From Treponema sp. (GTDB lineage Bacteria; Spirochaetota; Spirochaetia; Treponematales; Treponemataceae): a DNA stretch of 64,000 nucleotides. The notes under the pieces were generated by a model. It ran no database searches. It saw nothing but the letters and a program-made list of their open reading frames with translations, and was not told the origin of the DNA. The position numbers and the translations under genes are program-made. The DNA lies in NCBI GenBank assembly GCA_024693715.1, contig JAILKS010000044.1:1-64000 (forward strand). The letters run 5' to 3'. This document shows, piece after piece, positions 1 to 6,279 of this stretch. How positions within the stretch are numbered: position 1 is the first letter of the stretch; each line of letters opens with the position of its first letter.

Positions 1-427
1 CATTAAGAAATTCATTCTCAGCCTCTTCAAGAGAATCTCTAAGATTATCGCCATTCCATCTTCCAACATCAATAGAAGTGTTTGTATTTATATTTTTAAG
101 ATAGTAGCCCTTATACTTACCCTCTATATTTTTTCCAATTATAGCTACGTAGTTTCCTTTCGTAAGAGTTTTAACTATGGCTCCTGAAAAAGCTATACTA
201 CTTAATGATGTATTATATTTAGTAATGGTAATTGTATTAGAAGTGATTACAACAGATTCATTTGAATTGGTACCAGAATAAATCCATGTTCCTTCAACAG
301 AAGCGATATTAAAATTATTTCCTTCTCCACCACCACTACTTCCTGCCTCTTTCGGACATCCTGCCAAACTCAATACAGCTGCCAGAATACCAACCATAAA
401 TAAACCTTTTTTTATATGTTTAATCAT
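1..427 (-). CDS. Putative lipoprotein, 5' part only (runs off the window edge)
   Basis: Reading leftward from 427 gives an open frame of 142 codons with no stop before the window edge; it is missing from the ORF track because it is truncated. The first 24 residues are a lipoprotein signal peptide (MIKHIKKGLFMVGILAAVLS, then LAGC), so Cys24 would be lipidated. A Gly/Ser linker and an unrecognised domain follow (GTWIYSG, then beta-type sequence). The start is well supported: CTCTGGAGG lies 7 nt upstream of the ATG. I do not recognise the family. The promoter region about 90 bp upstream carries a TA dinucleotide tract, described separately. Confidence 0.8.
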   Translation of the reverse strand, partial: MIKHIKKGLFMVGILAAVLSLAGCPKEAGSSGGGEGNNFNIASVEGTWIYSGTNSNESVVITSNTITITKYNTSLSSIAFSGAIVKTLTKGNYVAIIGKNIEGKYKGYYLKNINTNTSIDVGRWNGDNLRDSLEEAENEFLN

Positions 428-510
428 AAAACCTCCAGAGATTACTTTTTTCATCTCTTTTTTTAATAATTTTTCCTTGCATACGCAAAAAAAGAGCAAA
501 AAGCCCTACA

Positions 511-539
511 AAAAGTATATATATATATATATATGTCAA
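511..539 (-). promoter_or_regulatory. Candidate promoter with a (TA)9 spacer for the lipoprotein gene
   Basis: On the minus strand TTGACA (539-534) is followed directly by nine TA units (533-516) and then CTTTT. The best -10 in reach is TATACT (519-514), only 14 nt from the -35. One more TA unit would make the spacer 16 nt and two would make it 18. Slipped-strand change of the tract would therefore change promoter strength, as known for the TA tract in the Haemophilus hif promoters. The promoter itself is an inference. Confidence 0.5.
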
Positions 540-695
540 GAAATATTTTATGGCGGGGGCGTTACGGGGGCCGCTTGATTGAATGTTTGTACGTATAGCA
601 TATAAGTTAGAAATGAAGCTTCATTTGCCCCCGTTAGAAGGGGTAGTGAAAGGCATAAAAATTGGGTTTCGAATAGAAAATGGTTTGATGGCTTT
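540..695. other. Intergenic stretch with G/C-rich patches, no gene seen
   Basis: G-rich and C-rich runs (GGCGGGGGCG, TTGCCCCCG) stand out against the AT-rich background and loosely recall the 125-bp repeats after tRNA-Pro (both contain CATTGCCCCC-like segments). The 101-aa ORF called here has no protein-like features or ribosome-binding site. Confidence 0.3.
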
Positions 696-727
696 CTGGA
701 GTTTGTTGAGCAAACTCCAGGCTTTTT
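696..727 (+). terminator. Rho-independent terminator-like hairpin in gene debris
   Basis: Perfect 10-bp stem CTGGAGTTTG/CAAACTCCAG with a 5-nt loop TTGAG, followed by GCTTTTTT. No intact gene now lies directly upstream on the plus strand, so it may be the leftover terminator of a lost gene. Confidence 0.55.
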
Positions 728-776
728 TATGGCTGGAGCGAGGGATTTTTGAGTTGTTCTATTATCTATCCCTCAT

Positions 777-1010
777 TTATACTTCCTCTAAAATAAAATT
801 CAAAATCAATTTTATCTGGCGCTGGCGTTCGGGGAGGGGGATGTTTTTGGAGGTTTCGAAGGTGAAGGCGTTTTTGCAGCCCTGTTAATAGATGCCGTTG
901 GTCACGGTTTTTTTAGATTTCATGTACCACGAGGCGTAAAATGGAACGTAGAGACGGCCTTTTTCGACGGTGAGGATGTTGTCTTTGTAGCTGTTGTCGA
1001 GTTCGGCTTT
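777..1010 (-). pseudogene. Decayed C-terminal remnant of an M14 peptidase-like gene
   Basis: Reading leftward, one frame from about 1010 to a TAA at 777-779 encodes LDNSYKDNILTVEKGRLYVP and continues to FTFETSKN and LNFILEEV. This aligns along its whole length with the C-terminus of the intact gene at 47765-48580 (FDNEYKDNILKVKDGQLDVP, FTFETSKN, LNFILNY). An in-frame TAA replaces the Phe that follows the conserved IY, and everything upstream of the fragment, including the zinc-binding HxxE half, is missing. Third positions are C/G-rich (GAC AAC AGC TAC), unlike the AT-rich intact copy. The piece probably came from a more GC-rich relative and not from a local duplication. Confidence 0.85.
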
Positions 1011-1018
1011 GTTTTCTT

Positions 1019-1189
1019 TACTATTATTATTCAACTGATGATTGGGTTTATTTAATCTATGCAGGAATTTCTGGAAATGATTATCGTAGTTTTCCAGATG
1101 AATATTATAATGATTATTCTTCTAGAGCTATATATGACATCATGAAAAATTACATTATATATTATTTAATGATTTTCTATCAGGATTAA
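1019..1189 (+). pseudogene. Possible tail fragment of an unknown gene
   Basis: A frame open from about 1019 to a TAA at 1187-1189 encodes a Tyr- and Asp-rich sequence (STDDWVYLIYAGISGNDYRS) ending IFYQD. The composition looks protein-like, but there is no start codon or ribosome-binding site, and it abuts the M14 remnant in the opposite orientation. It may be the 3' end of a gene cut by the same rearrangement. I do not recognise it. Confidence 0.3.
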
Positions 1190-1250
1190 AATATGGCTCA
1201 GACTGTGCTTGAAAAATAAAATAACTTCTGTCTGAATTGTTTTGTAAGTG

Positions 1251-1279
1251 TTGACGGTCTGATTTTAATCAGTTAAAAT
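1251..1279 (+). promoter_or_regulatory. Sigma-70-type promoter for the bactofilin gene
   Basis: TTGACG (1251-1256), a 17-nt spacer, and TAAAAT (1274-1279). The expected start point, 6-7 nt downstream, coincides with the ATG at 1286, which has no Shine-Dalgarno sequence. The transcript would be leaderless. Confidence 0.65.
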
Positions 1280-1285
1280 ATATAT

Positions 1286-1648
1286 ATGTTTGATGTAAAA
1301 GATTCAGATTTTTTTGATGTTGTTGAAGATTCCTTCGATACAATTATAGAAGATGATATCACTTTTACCGGTGATATAAAGATGAAAAAGCCTTTTATGA
1401 TTCGTGGAAAAATAAAGGGACGTATTGAAGCTGAAAGCGATTTAGTCATTGACTCAGATGCTGTTGTAGAAGCAGATATTCTTGCTTCAAGAGTTTTAAT
1501 TCGTGGTAAAGTGACTGGAAATGTCCGTGGTGATAAACTTGTTTTTGTAACTGCCAGTGGTACTTTAAACGGTGATATAATGTCAGAAAAGGTTGTTCTT
1601 GAGCCGGGGAGTACGTTTACAGGCAAGTGTTCAATGGTAAAAAACTAA
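1286..1648 (+). CDS. Bactofilin family cytoskeletal protein
   Basis: A 120-aa protein with the bactofilin (DUF583) beta-helix pattern: short repeats in which a Gly-Lys or Gly-Asn turn follows hydrophobic beta-strands (IRGKIKGRIEAES, LIRGKVTGNVRGD, GTLNGDIMSEKV). Bactofilins polymerise without nucleotide and usually act in cell shape or envelope organisation. An acidic N-terminal tail of about 25 residues precedes the helix. It is the first of two bactofilins in the window (the other is at 45485) and heads an apparent unit with the TPR gene and mtaB. The ATG lies immediately after the promoter with no visible ribosome-binding site. Confidence 0.85.
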   Translation: MFDVKDSDFFDVVEDSFDTIIEDDITFTGDIKMKKPFMIRGKIKGRIEAESDLVIDSDAVVEADILASRVLIRGKVTGNVRGDKLVFVTASGTLNGDIMSEKVVLEPGSTFTGKCSMVKN

Positions 1649-1661
1649 CAGAAGGTAAAAA

Positions 1662-2282
1662 ATGAAGAAAATTATTTCAGTTGTAACATTGTTGACTTTG
1701 TTGTTTACAGCTCTTGCAGCGCAGACAAAGGATGCTGTAGTTCTTTATCATAATGGAAAATATAAAGAAGCTATTCAGGTTTGTGAGGATGAATTAAAGG
1801 GTAATCCTAATAGAATTGAATCTTATGTAGTAATGTGCTGGGCTTTGGTTGAAAACAAACAGTATGCCGAAGCAGAGCAGCGAGCCGCTCAGGGCTTGAC
1901 TATCAGTCCATATGAACCTCGTCTTATAGAGATTTTCGGTGAAGCAAAATATTATCTTGGTAAAAATGATCAGGCACTTGAAGAATTTCAGAAATACGTT
2001 GCTAACGTAAATGAAAGTGCAGGACGTTTTGGTAAAGCTTATTATTTTATGGGTGAAATATATATCCGTCAGGCAAGATATCAGCATGCAGACATTGCAC
2101 TTTCAAATGCAGTAAAAGCAGAGCCTATGCTTGATAACTGGTGGGTTAGACTTGGATATGCACGTGAGATGGCAGGAAATTATTATGAAGCAATGGCAGC
2201 TTATGATGAAGCCCTTCGTTTAAATTCATCATCGATTGATGCATCTCAAGGTCGTGTCCGCATAAGTGCAAAATTAAATTAA
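1662..2282 (+). CDS. Exported TPR protein
   Basis: A 206-aa protein with a Sec signal peptide (MKKIISVVTLLTLLFTALAA, cleavage probably after ALAA) and tandem TPR units (for example YHNGKYKEAIQVCEDELKGN, FMGEIYIRQARYQHADIALS, YYEAMAAYDEALRLN). It is predicted to be periplasmic and to serve as a protein-protein scaffold; the partner is unknown. AGAAGG stands upstream of the ATG. It begins 13 bp after the bactofilin stop and ends 1 bp before the mtaB start codon, so it probably sits in one transcript with both. Confidence 0.8.
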   Translation: MKKIISVVTLLTLLFTALAAQTKDAVVLYHNGKYKEAIQVCEDELKGNPNRIESYVVMCWALVENKQYAEAEQRAAQGLTISPYEPRLIEIFGEAKYYLGKNDQALEEFQKYVANVNESAGRFGKAYYFMGEIYIRQARYQHADIALSNAVKAEPMLDNWWVRLGYAREMAGNYYEAMAAYDEALRLNSSSIDASQGRVRISAKLN

Positions 2283-2283
2283 C

Positions 2284-3705
2284 GTGAATACCGTAAGAAT
2301 TGAAACGCTCGGCTGTAAGCTTAATCAGATTGAAAGTGAAAGTGCAGGACGTTATTTTTTAGACTGCGGGTTTGATGTAAAAATCCAGAATATCACTTCA
2401 AAAACACCGGCCGATGATTCAACTGTAATCTGTATTTTAAACACATGTACAGTAACCCAAAAAGCAGAGCAGAAGGCGCGTAGAATAATCCGTCTTTTAT
2501 TAAAAAAATATCAAAATGCAGTCATAATTGTAACCGGATGCTATGCTCAGTTGTCCAAAGATGAAATCCTTGCTATTGATAAAAGGATTTGTGTCGTTGA
2601 AGGACAGATTAAAAGCAGACTTTCGTTAGTTCCACAATTATTGAAAAATAACAGTTCATTTAATCCTGTAGATTTTGCCAAAGAATTAAATCATAAAATT
2701 CATGAGCCCGTTTTACAGCAGCCGGGAATCGCTGAAGATACATTTAAGTTTTCTACTTCTTCCTTTATTGCTCATTCCAGGGCAAGCTTAAAAATCCAGG
2801 ATGGTTGTAATAATAGTTGTTCATTTTGTGCAATTCATTTTGCGCGCGGTAAAAGCGTCTCGCTTGATGTAGATGAAGTTCTAAAAAGAGTCCTGGAAAT
2901 TGAAAAAAATGGAAACGATGAGGTAGTTCTTACAACAATTAATATTGCTCAATATCGTGGAAAGATTATAAATAACGGAAAGGAAGATTATTATAATTTC
3001 AGTGAACTTCTTCTTTATCTTCTTGAAAAAACATCTAAGATTCATTTCAGAATATCAAGCCTTTATCCCGAAATTGTTGATGAGAAATTTTTAGAAGCGA
3101 TTAAAAATGAAAGAGTTTGTCCTCATTTTCATCTTTCGGTGCAAAGTGGAAGCGACAGGATTCTTCTTTTGATGAACAGAAAATATTCTGCAAATGATGT
3201 AATTTCTGCATGTAAAAAAATCAGAACGGTAAGGAATAATTGTTTTTTAGCGTGTGATATTATCACCGGTTTCCCTGGCGAAACAGATGATGATTTTAAT
3301 AAAACTTTAGAGTTATGCACCGAATGTGATTTTAACTGGATTCATGCTTTTCCATTTTCTGAACGAAAGGGTACAAAAGCCTTCGAATTAAAACCAAAGA
3401 TTCCTCAGTCAGTACGTCAGGAGCGTGCGAAAATCCTGACTGATTTTGCCATAAAAAATAAGATAAAATATATCAATGGATTTAAAAATCAGATTATGAA
3501 TGCTGTTCTTGAAACTGTAAAACCTTCCTTGATTCATAATGGCTTCATAAAATATCATGCAGTTACAGAAAACTTTATTCATTGTGAAATTGTTTCTGAT
3601 AAAAATTATCCTGCCTGTAAAACTGTAAAAATTAAAATAAAATGTGCGCTTGAACAAACGATAAAGAAGGGCGGTGATATGGAAGCACTTGCAGAATTTT
3701 GTTAA
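2284..3705 (+). CDS. mtaB: tRNA t6A37 methylthiotransferase MtaB
   Basis: A radical-SAM methylthiotransferase of the MiaB/RimO/MtaB superfamily that converts t6A37 of tRNA to ms2t6A37. The N-terminal UPF0004 domain carries the family hallmark TLGCKLNQIESE and further Fe-S cysteines (LNTCTVT, VTGCYAQ). The radical-SAM motif is C175xxxC179xxC182 in DGCNNSCSFC. A TRAM-like C-terminal segment follows. TLGCKxNQ and the context favour MtaB over MiaB. The start is GTG, 1 bp after the preceding stop, with only a weak ribosome-binding site, so translational coupling is likely. Confidence 0.88.
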   Translation: MNTVRIETLGCKLNQIESESAGRYFLDCGFDVKIQNITSKTPADDSTVICILNTCTVTQKAEQKARRIIRLLLKKYQNAVIIVTGCYAQLSKDEILAIDKRICVVEGQIKSRLSLVPQLLKNNSSFNPVDFAKELNHKIHEPVLQQPGIAEDTFKFSTSSFIAHSRASLKIQDGCNNSCSFCAIHFARGKSVSLDVDEVLKRVLEIEKNGNDEVVLTTINIAQYRGKIINNGKEDYYNFSELLLYLLEKTSKIHFRISSLYPEIVDEKFLEAIKNERVCPHFHLSVQSGSDRILLLMNRKYSANDVISACKKIRTVRNNCFLACDIITGFPGETDDDFNKTLELCTECDFNWIHAFPFSERKGTKAFELKPKIPQSVRQERAKILTDFAIKNKIKYINGFKNQIMNAVLETVKPSLIHNGFIKYHAVTENFIHCEIVSDKNYPACKTVKIKIKCALEQTIKKGGDMEALAEFC

Positions 3706-3733
3706 AAATCTTTCATTTTTAGACGTTCACCAC

Positions 3734-3760
3734 TTGAATAAAGTTCATAAAAGTTATAAT
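3734..3760 (+). promoter_or_regulatory. Promoter of tRNA-Pro
   Basis: A consensus -10 TATAAT (3755-3760) lies 14 bp before the mature 5' end. A TTGAAT (3734-3739) sits upstream with a short 15-nt spacer, so the -35 is less certain than the -10. Confidence 0.55.
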
Positions 3761-3774
3761 ATAATAAAACGTAA

Positions 3775-3847
3775 CGGGCAATAGCGCAGCTGGTAGCGCG
3801 TCTGGTTTGGGACCAGGATGTCGGGGGTTCAAATCCCTCTTGCCCGA
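3775..3847 (+). tRNA. tRNA-Pro (anticodon TGG)
   Basis: A 73-nt cloverleaf: acceptor CGGGCAA/TTGCCCG plus discriminator A; D arm with GCGCAGCTGGTAGCGC; anticodon arm TCTGG-TTTGGGA-CCAGA giving anticodon TGG; T arm with GGTTCAAATCC. CCA is not encoded. The 3' tail and terminator are duplicated exactly 440 bp downstream. Confidence 0.95.
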
Positions 3848-3885
3848 TAAAGCTCTCCTCAGTAGGAGAGTTTTTTTATTTAACA
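3837..3885 (+). repeat. Direct repeat A: tRNA-Pro 3' end plus terminator
   Basis: These 49 bp (CTCTTGCCCGATAAAGCTCT through TTTAACA) are identical to 4277-4325. The copy covers the acceptor strand of the tRNA and the whole terminator. The geometry resembles the att duplication left by tRNA-targeted integration, but only 391 bp lie between the copies and no integrase is present. A 14-nt inverted copy of the tRNA segment 3815-3828 lies between them at 3897-3910. Confidence 0.9.
3853..3877 (+). terminator. Rho-independent terminator of tRNA-Pro
   Basis: Stem CTCTCCT/AGGAGAG with loop CAGT followed by seven T residues. Confidence 0.9.
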
Positions 3886-4028
3886 AAAGATTCCTTACCC
3901 CCGACATCCTACGGATGTCGAACCTCGCTCGCAATTCTCGCTCGTAGCAGTTATAAGGTGAATCCTAAAAAATTGCACTGAGGTACAATTTTTTTTAACG
4001 GATTTCCTATAAGAGGGTATTTAAATTA

Positions 4029-4153
4029 CTCTTAACTAATAAAACTTTCGTAAATAATTATTTTTATAATGGGGGCTAATCGCCGCCCCCATTGCCCCCT
4101 GCTAAAAGGTTGAAGCTGCTTTTACAGCTTCGGATTAGAGCAGGTTCAAATCT
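4029..4153. repeat. 125-bp tandem repeat, copy 1
   Basis: This copy differs from copy 2 (4154-4278) at three positions. The unit holds nested hairpins: GGGGGC/GCCCCC, GAAGCTG/CAGCTTC and CCTGCT/AGCAGG. A TATAAT precedes the first stem. The unit ends in AGGTTCAAATCT, which mimics the tRNA T arm. No ORF is supported. Confidence 0.9.
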
Positions 4154-4278
4154 CTCTTAACTAATAAAACTTTCGTAAAAAATTATTTTTATAATGGGGG
4201 CTAATCGCCGCCCCCATTGCCCCCTGCTAAGAGGTTGAAGCTGCTTTTGCAGCTTCGGATTAGAGCAGGTTCAAATCT
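4154..4278. repeat. 125-bp tandem repeat, copy 2
   Basis: Directly abuts copy 1 with three substitutions (T to A, A to G, A to G). One change falls in a hairpin loop (CTTTTA to CTTTTG) and none breaks a stem. It runs straight into the second copy of the tRNA-Pro tail. Confidence 0.9.
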
Positions 4279-4325
4279 CTTGCCCGATAAAGCTCTCCTC
4301 AGTAGGAGAGTTTTTTTATTTAACA
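4277..4325 (+). repeat. Direct repeat B: second copy of tRNA-Pro 3' end plus terminator
   Basis: Identical over 49 bp to 3837-3885. Together with AGGTTCAAATCT it would restore part of a T arm and the acceptor strand, but no 5' half of a tRNA is present, so this copy is not a functional tRNA. Confidence 0.9.
4293..4317 (+). terminator. Duplicated copy of the tRNA-Pro terminator
   Basis: CTCTCCT/AGGAGAG stem and seven T residues, exactly as at 3853-3877. It may now insulate against the leftward gene at 4339. Confidence 0.8.
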
Positions 4326-4338
4326 TATAAATCGATTT

Positions 4339-6276
4339 TTAATCGTGAAAGAAAAATTTGCTTTTTAATTTATTAAGGGTTTCTTCATCAAGAGAAGGGC
4401 ATTCCATAAATGCATTTTCAGAAATAGAAACACTTTCGTTCAACACAATTTTATTTAAACTTATACAATTGTTAAACGCGAGGGTTTCTATGATAAGTTG
4501 AGTTTTTGGATTAACTTTTTCAAGATTAATTTCTTTTAAGCTCGTACAATTTAAGAAACATTCAGGTCCTATCATTTCAAGCTTAGAAGAGAAAGTAACT
4601 GATTCAAGGGCAGTACATTCTGAGAATGCTTTATTTCCAAGTTTTATTACGGATGACCCAAGTTTCACAGTTTTAAGCTTTTTACAGTTATAGAATGCCA
4701 TCGAAGGAATATCTTTTATTGTCGCAGGAATTGTTATAGATTCAATTTCACTGTTCATAAAGCATTTGTCCATAATTGCTGCAACTTTTTTTCCGTCGAT
4801 TTCAGATGGGATTATCACTTCTTTTGGAATATTACTGCTTACTTTTGTGATGATTACGCATCCTTTCTGATCTTCAATATCATTGCATGTAAAATATTTA
4901 GCGTCTGTTGCGTTTTCTGACAAAATGTAATTCCATTCAGATTTATTTGGCCATGGAAGTGGTGTTAAAGGTCCTTCGTATAAGTCCCTTATTTCTTCTG
5001 AATCAAAATATCCTGTTGTACCGTCAAGAAGTCGGACTTTCACAAAAAGCTTATCGAAAGTTTCTTCATAACCAAGAATTGCAAAACCAGTATTTTTATT
5101 ACAGCTTTTTACAACTTTTGATGCTACATCTGCCTTTGAATAAAGAATTGAATTATTTATCAGTGTAAGTCCAAAATATTTCAGATGATTTCTGATTACA
5201 GTCAGTTCAGATGTAAGGTTTTCATTGTAATCAGGCGATTTTGTTGTATTCTGTTCCGGTCCTATAAGACAATAAATTTCACCCCAGGAACCTAGACTCC
5301 ATGTATCAAAACAATAGGCTGAATTGATATTTTCATCTTCTTTTTCCCAGTTGAACACAAGTGTTTTTTCAAGCTGATTAAGTGAATTTACAAAATATAG
5401 TTTGTTGTTTTCACTGTATATATTGTGACCGCTTTTTAGTTTACCTATAAGCTGACCTTTATAATCAGATGACCATGCAGTTTCACCTTTATTTAATCTG
5501 TTGTTTTTGAAGGAAAAATCATCATCCTGAGTTTTAAGCCACTCATTAAGATTATCCTGTTCAATCAATTGAACATTCTGAATGTCCGTGAAGTCATATC
5601 CAAATGCTTTTTTGAATACATTGTTTTCATATCTTTCGACATAAATACCATATGGAACATCGTATACATGATCTGATTTTTCAACTGTTTGTCCGAGTGC
5701 TTCAAAATCAATTTTCATCAGATTAAAATAATGTCTGTCTGCTGAATTTTTAAATCCATTTTGATTTGAAACTATGTAATATTTTTCCTTTGTGTACAGA
5801 TATTCATTTTTAATTTTTTCAACTGTCCATTTATTGTTTTCAAAATTATAAATGTACGGTGAATGAAGGGAATAGTAAAAAACAAGTTTTCCTGTTTTTG
5901 TAACAGCGGGACCCTTTGGAATATTAGGACCTTCGTTTTTATAATCGCCGTAGCTTAATTCTTTGTCACCAGGACCGCATGGAACTGTTGTTAAAATTTC
6001 AGGCTTTGCATAAAGAGAATCATAACCTGCATCAAAAGGGAAATTATCCGGAATGGAAGAATAAACAATTCCATCAGAAATTTCATCTCTGTAATTTCCG
6101 ATGGAATATGTTTTTTTTATTTCTACTTCAGTTTCTTCTTCAGGCTCCTGTTCAACTGCTGTTGTTTCGGTTTTCTTTCCGAAAAGCTTTTTGAAACTGA
6201 ATTTATCCTCATCATCACATGATAAAAGAATAAAAGCCGACAAAGAAACTAAAAGTAAAAATATTGTTTTTTTCAT
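4339..6276 (-). CDS. LRR_5 (BspA-like) lipoprotein with SH3-like region
   Basis: A 645-aa lipoprotein. The N-terminus MKKTIFLLLVSLSAFILLSC has a lipobox LLSC; an acidic linker with EQEPEEETEVE follows. The middle (roughly residues 60-430) is unrecognised, and near residue 420 an SH3-like segment (VRLLDGTTGYFDSEEIRDL) appears. Residues about 470-640 are BspA-type leucine-rich repeats (IESITIPATIKDIPSMAFYN, LKTVKLGSSVIKLGNKAFSE), common in surface proteins of treponemes and other mucosal bacteria and often adhesive. The start codon lies 3 bp after the thrS stop, with AGGT of the ribosome-binding site inside the thrS end, so it is probably cotranscribed with thrS. Confidence 0.8.
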   Translation of the reverse strand: MKKTIFLLLVSLSAFILLSCDDEDKFSFKKLFGKKTETTAVEQEPEEETEVEIKKTYSIGNYRDEISDGIVYSSIPDNFPFDAGYDSLYAKPEILTTVPCGPGDKELSYGDYKNEGPNIPKGPAVTKTGKLVFYYSLHSPYIYNFENNKWTVEKIKNEYLYTKEKYYIVSNQNGFKNSADRHYFNLMKIDFEALGQTVEKSDHVYDVPYGIYVERYENNVFKKAFGYDFTDIQNVQLIEQDNLNEWLKTQDDDFSFKNNRLNKGETAWSSDYKGQLIGKLKSGHNIYSENNKLYFVNSLNQLEKTLVFNWEKEDENINSAYCFDTWSLGSWGEIYCLIGPEQNTTKSPDYNENLTSELTVIRNHLKYFGLTLINNSILYSKADVASKVVKSCNKNTGFAILGYEETFDKLFVKVRLLDGTTGYFDSEEIRDLYEGPLTPLPWPNKSEWNYILSENATDAKYFTCNDIEDQKGCVIITKVSSNIPKEVIIPSEIDGKKVAAIMDKCFMNSEIESITIPATIKDIPSMAFYNCKKLKTVKLGSSVIKLGNKAFSECTALESVTFSSKLEMIGPECFLNCTSLKEINLEKVNPKTQLIIETLAFNNCISLNKIVLNESVSISENAFMECPSLDEETLNKLKSKFFFHD

Positions 6277-6279
6277 ATT

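Noticed and set aside
583-888. 101-aa ORF in the track on the plus strand
   Set aside because: No ribosome-binding site, no domain-like pattern; it crosses a terminator-like hairpin and the antisense of the M14 remnant.
3719-3934. 71-aa minus-strand ORF over tRNA-Pro
   Set aside because: Antisense shadow of the tRNA and its terminator; peptide (RDLNPRHPGPKP) is the usual artefact of translated tRNA.
4029-4278. CRISPR array
   Set aside because: Two abutting 125-bp units with no unique spacers and no cas genes.
3837-4325. Integrative element bounded by att sites
   Set aside because: The repeats look like att sites, but only 391 bp lie between them and there is no integrase or other gene. I report a duplication, not an element.
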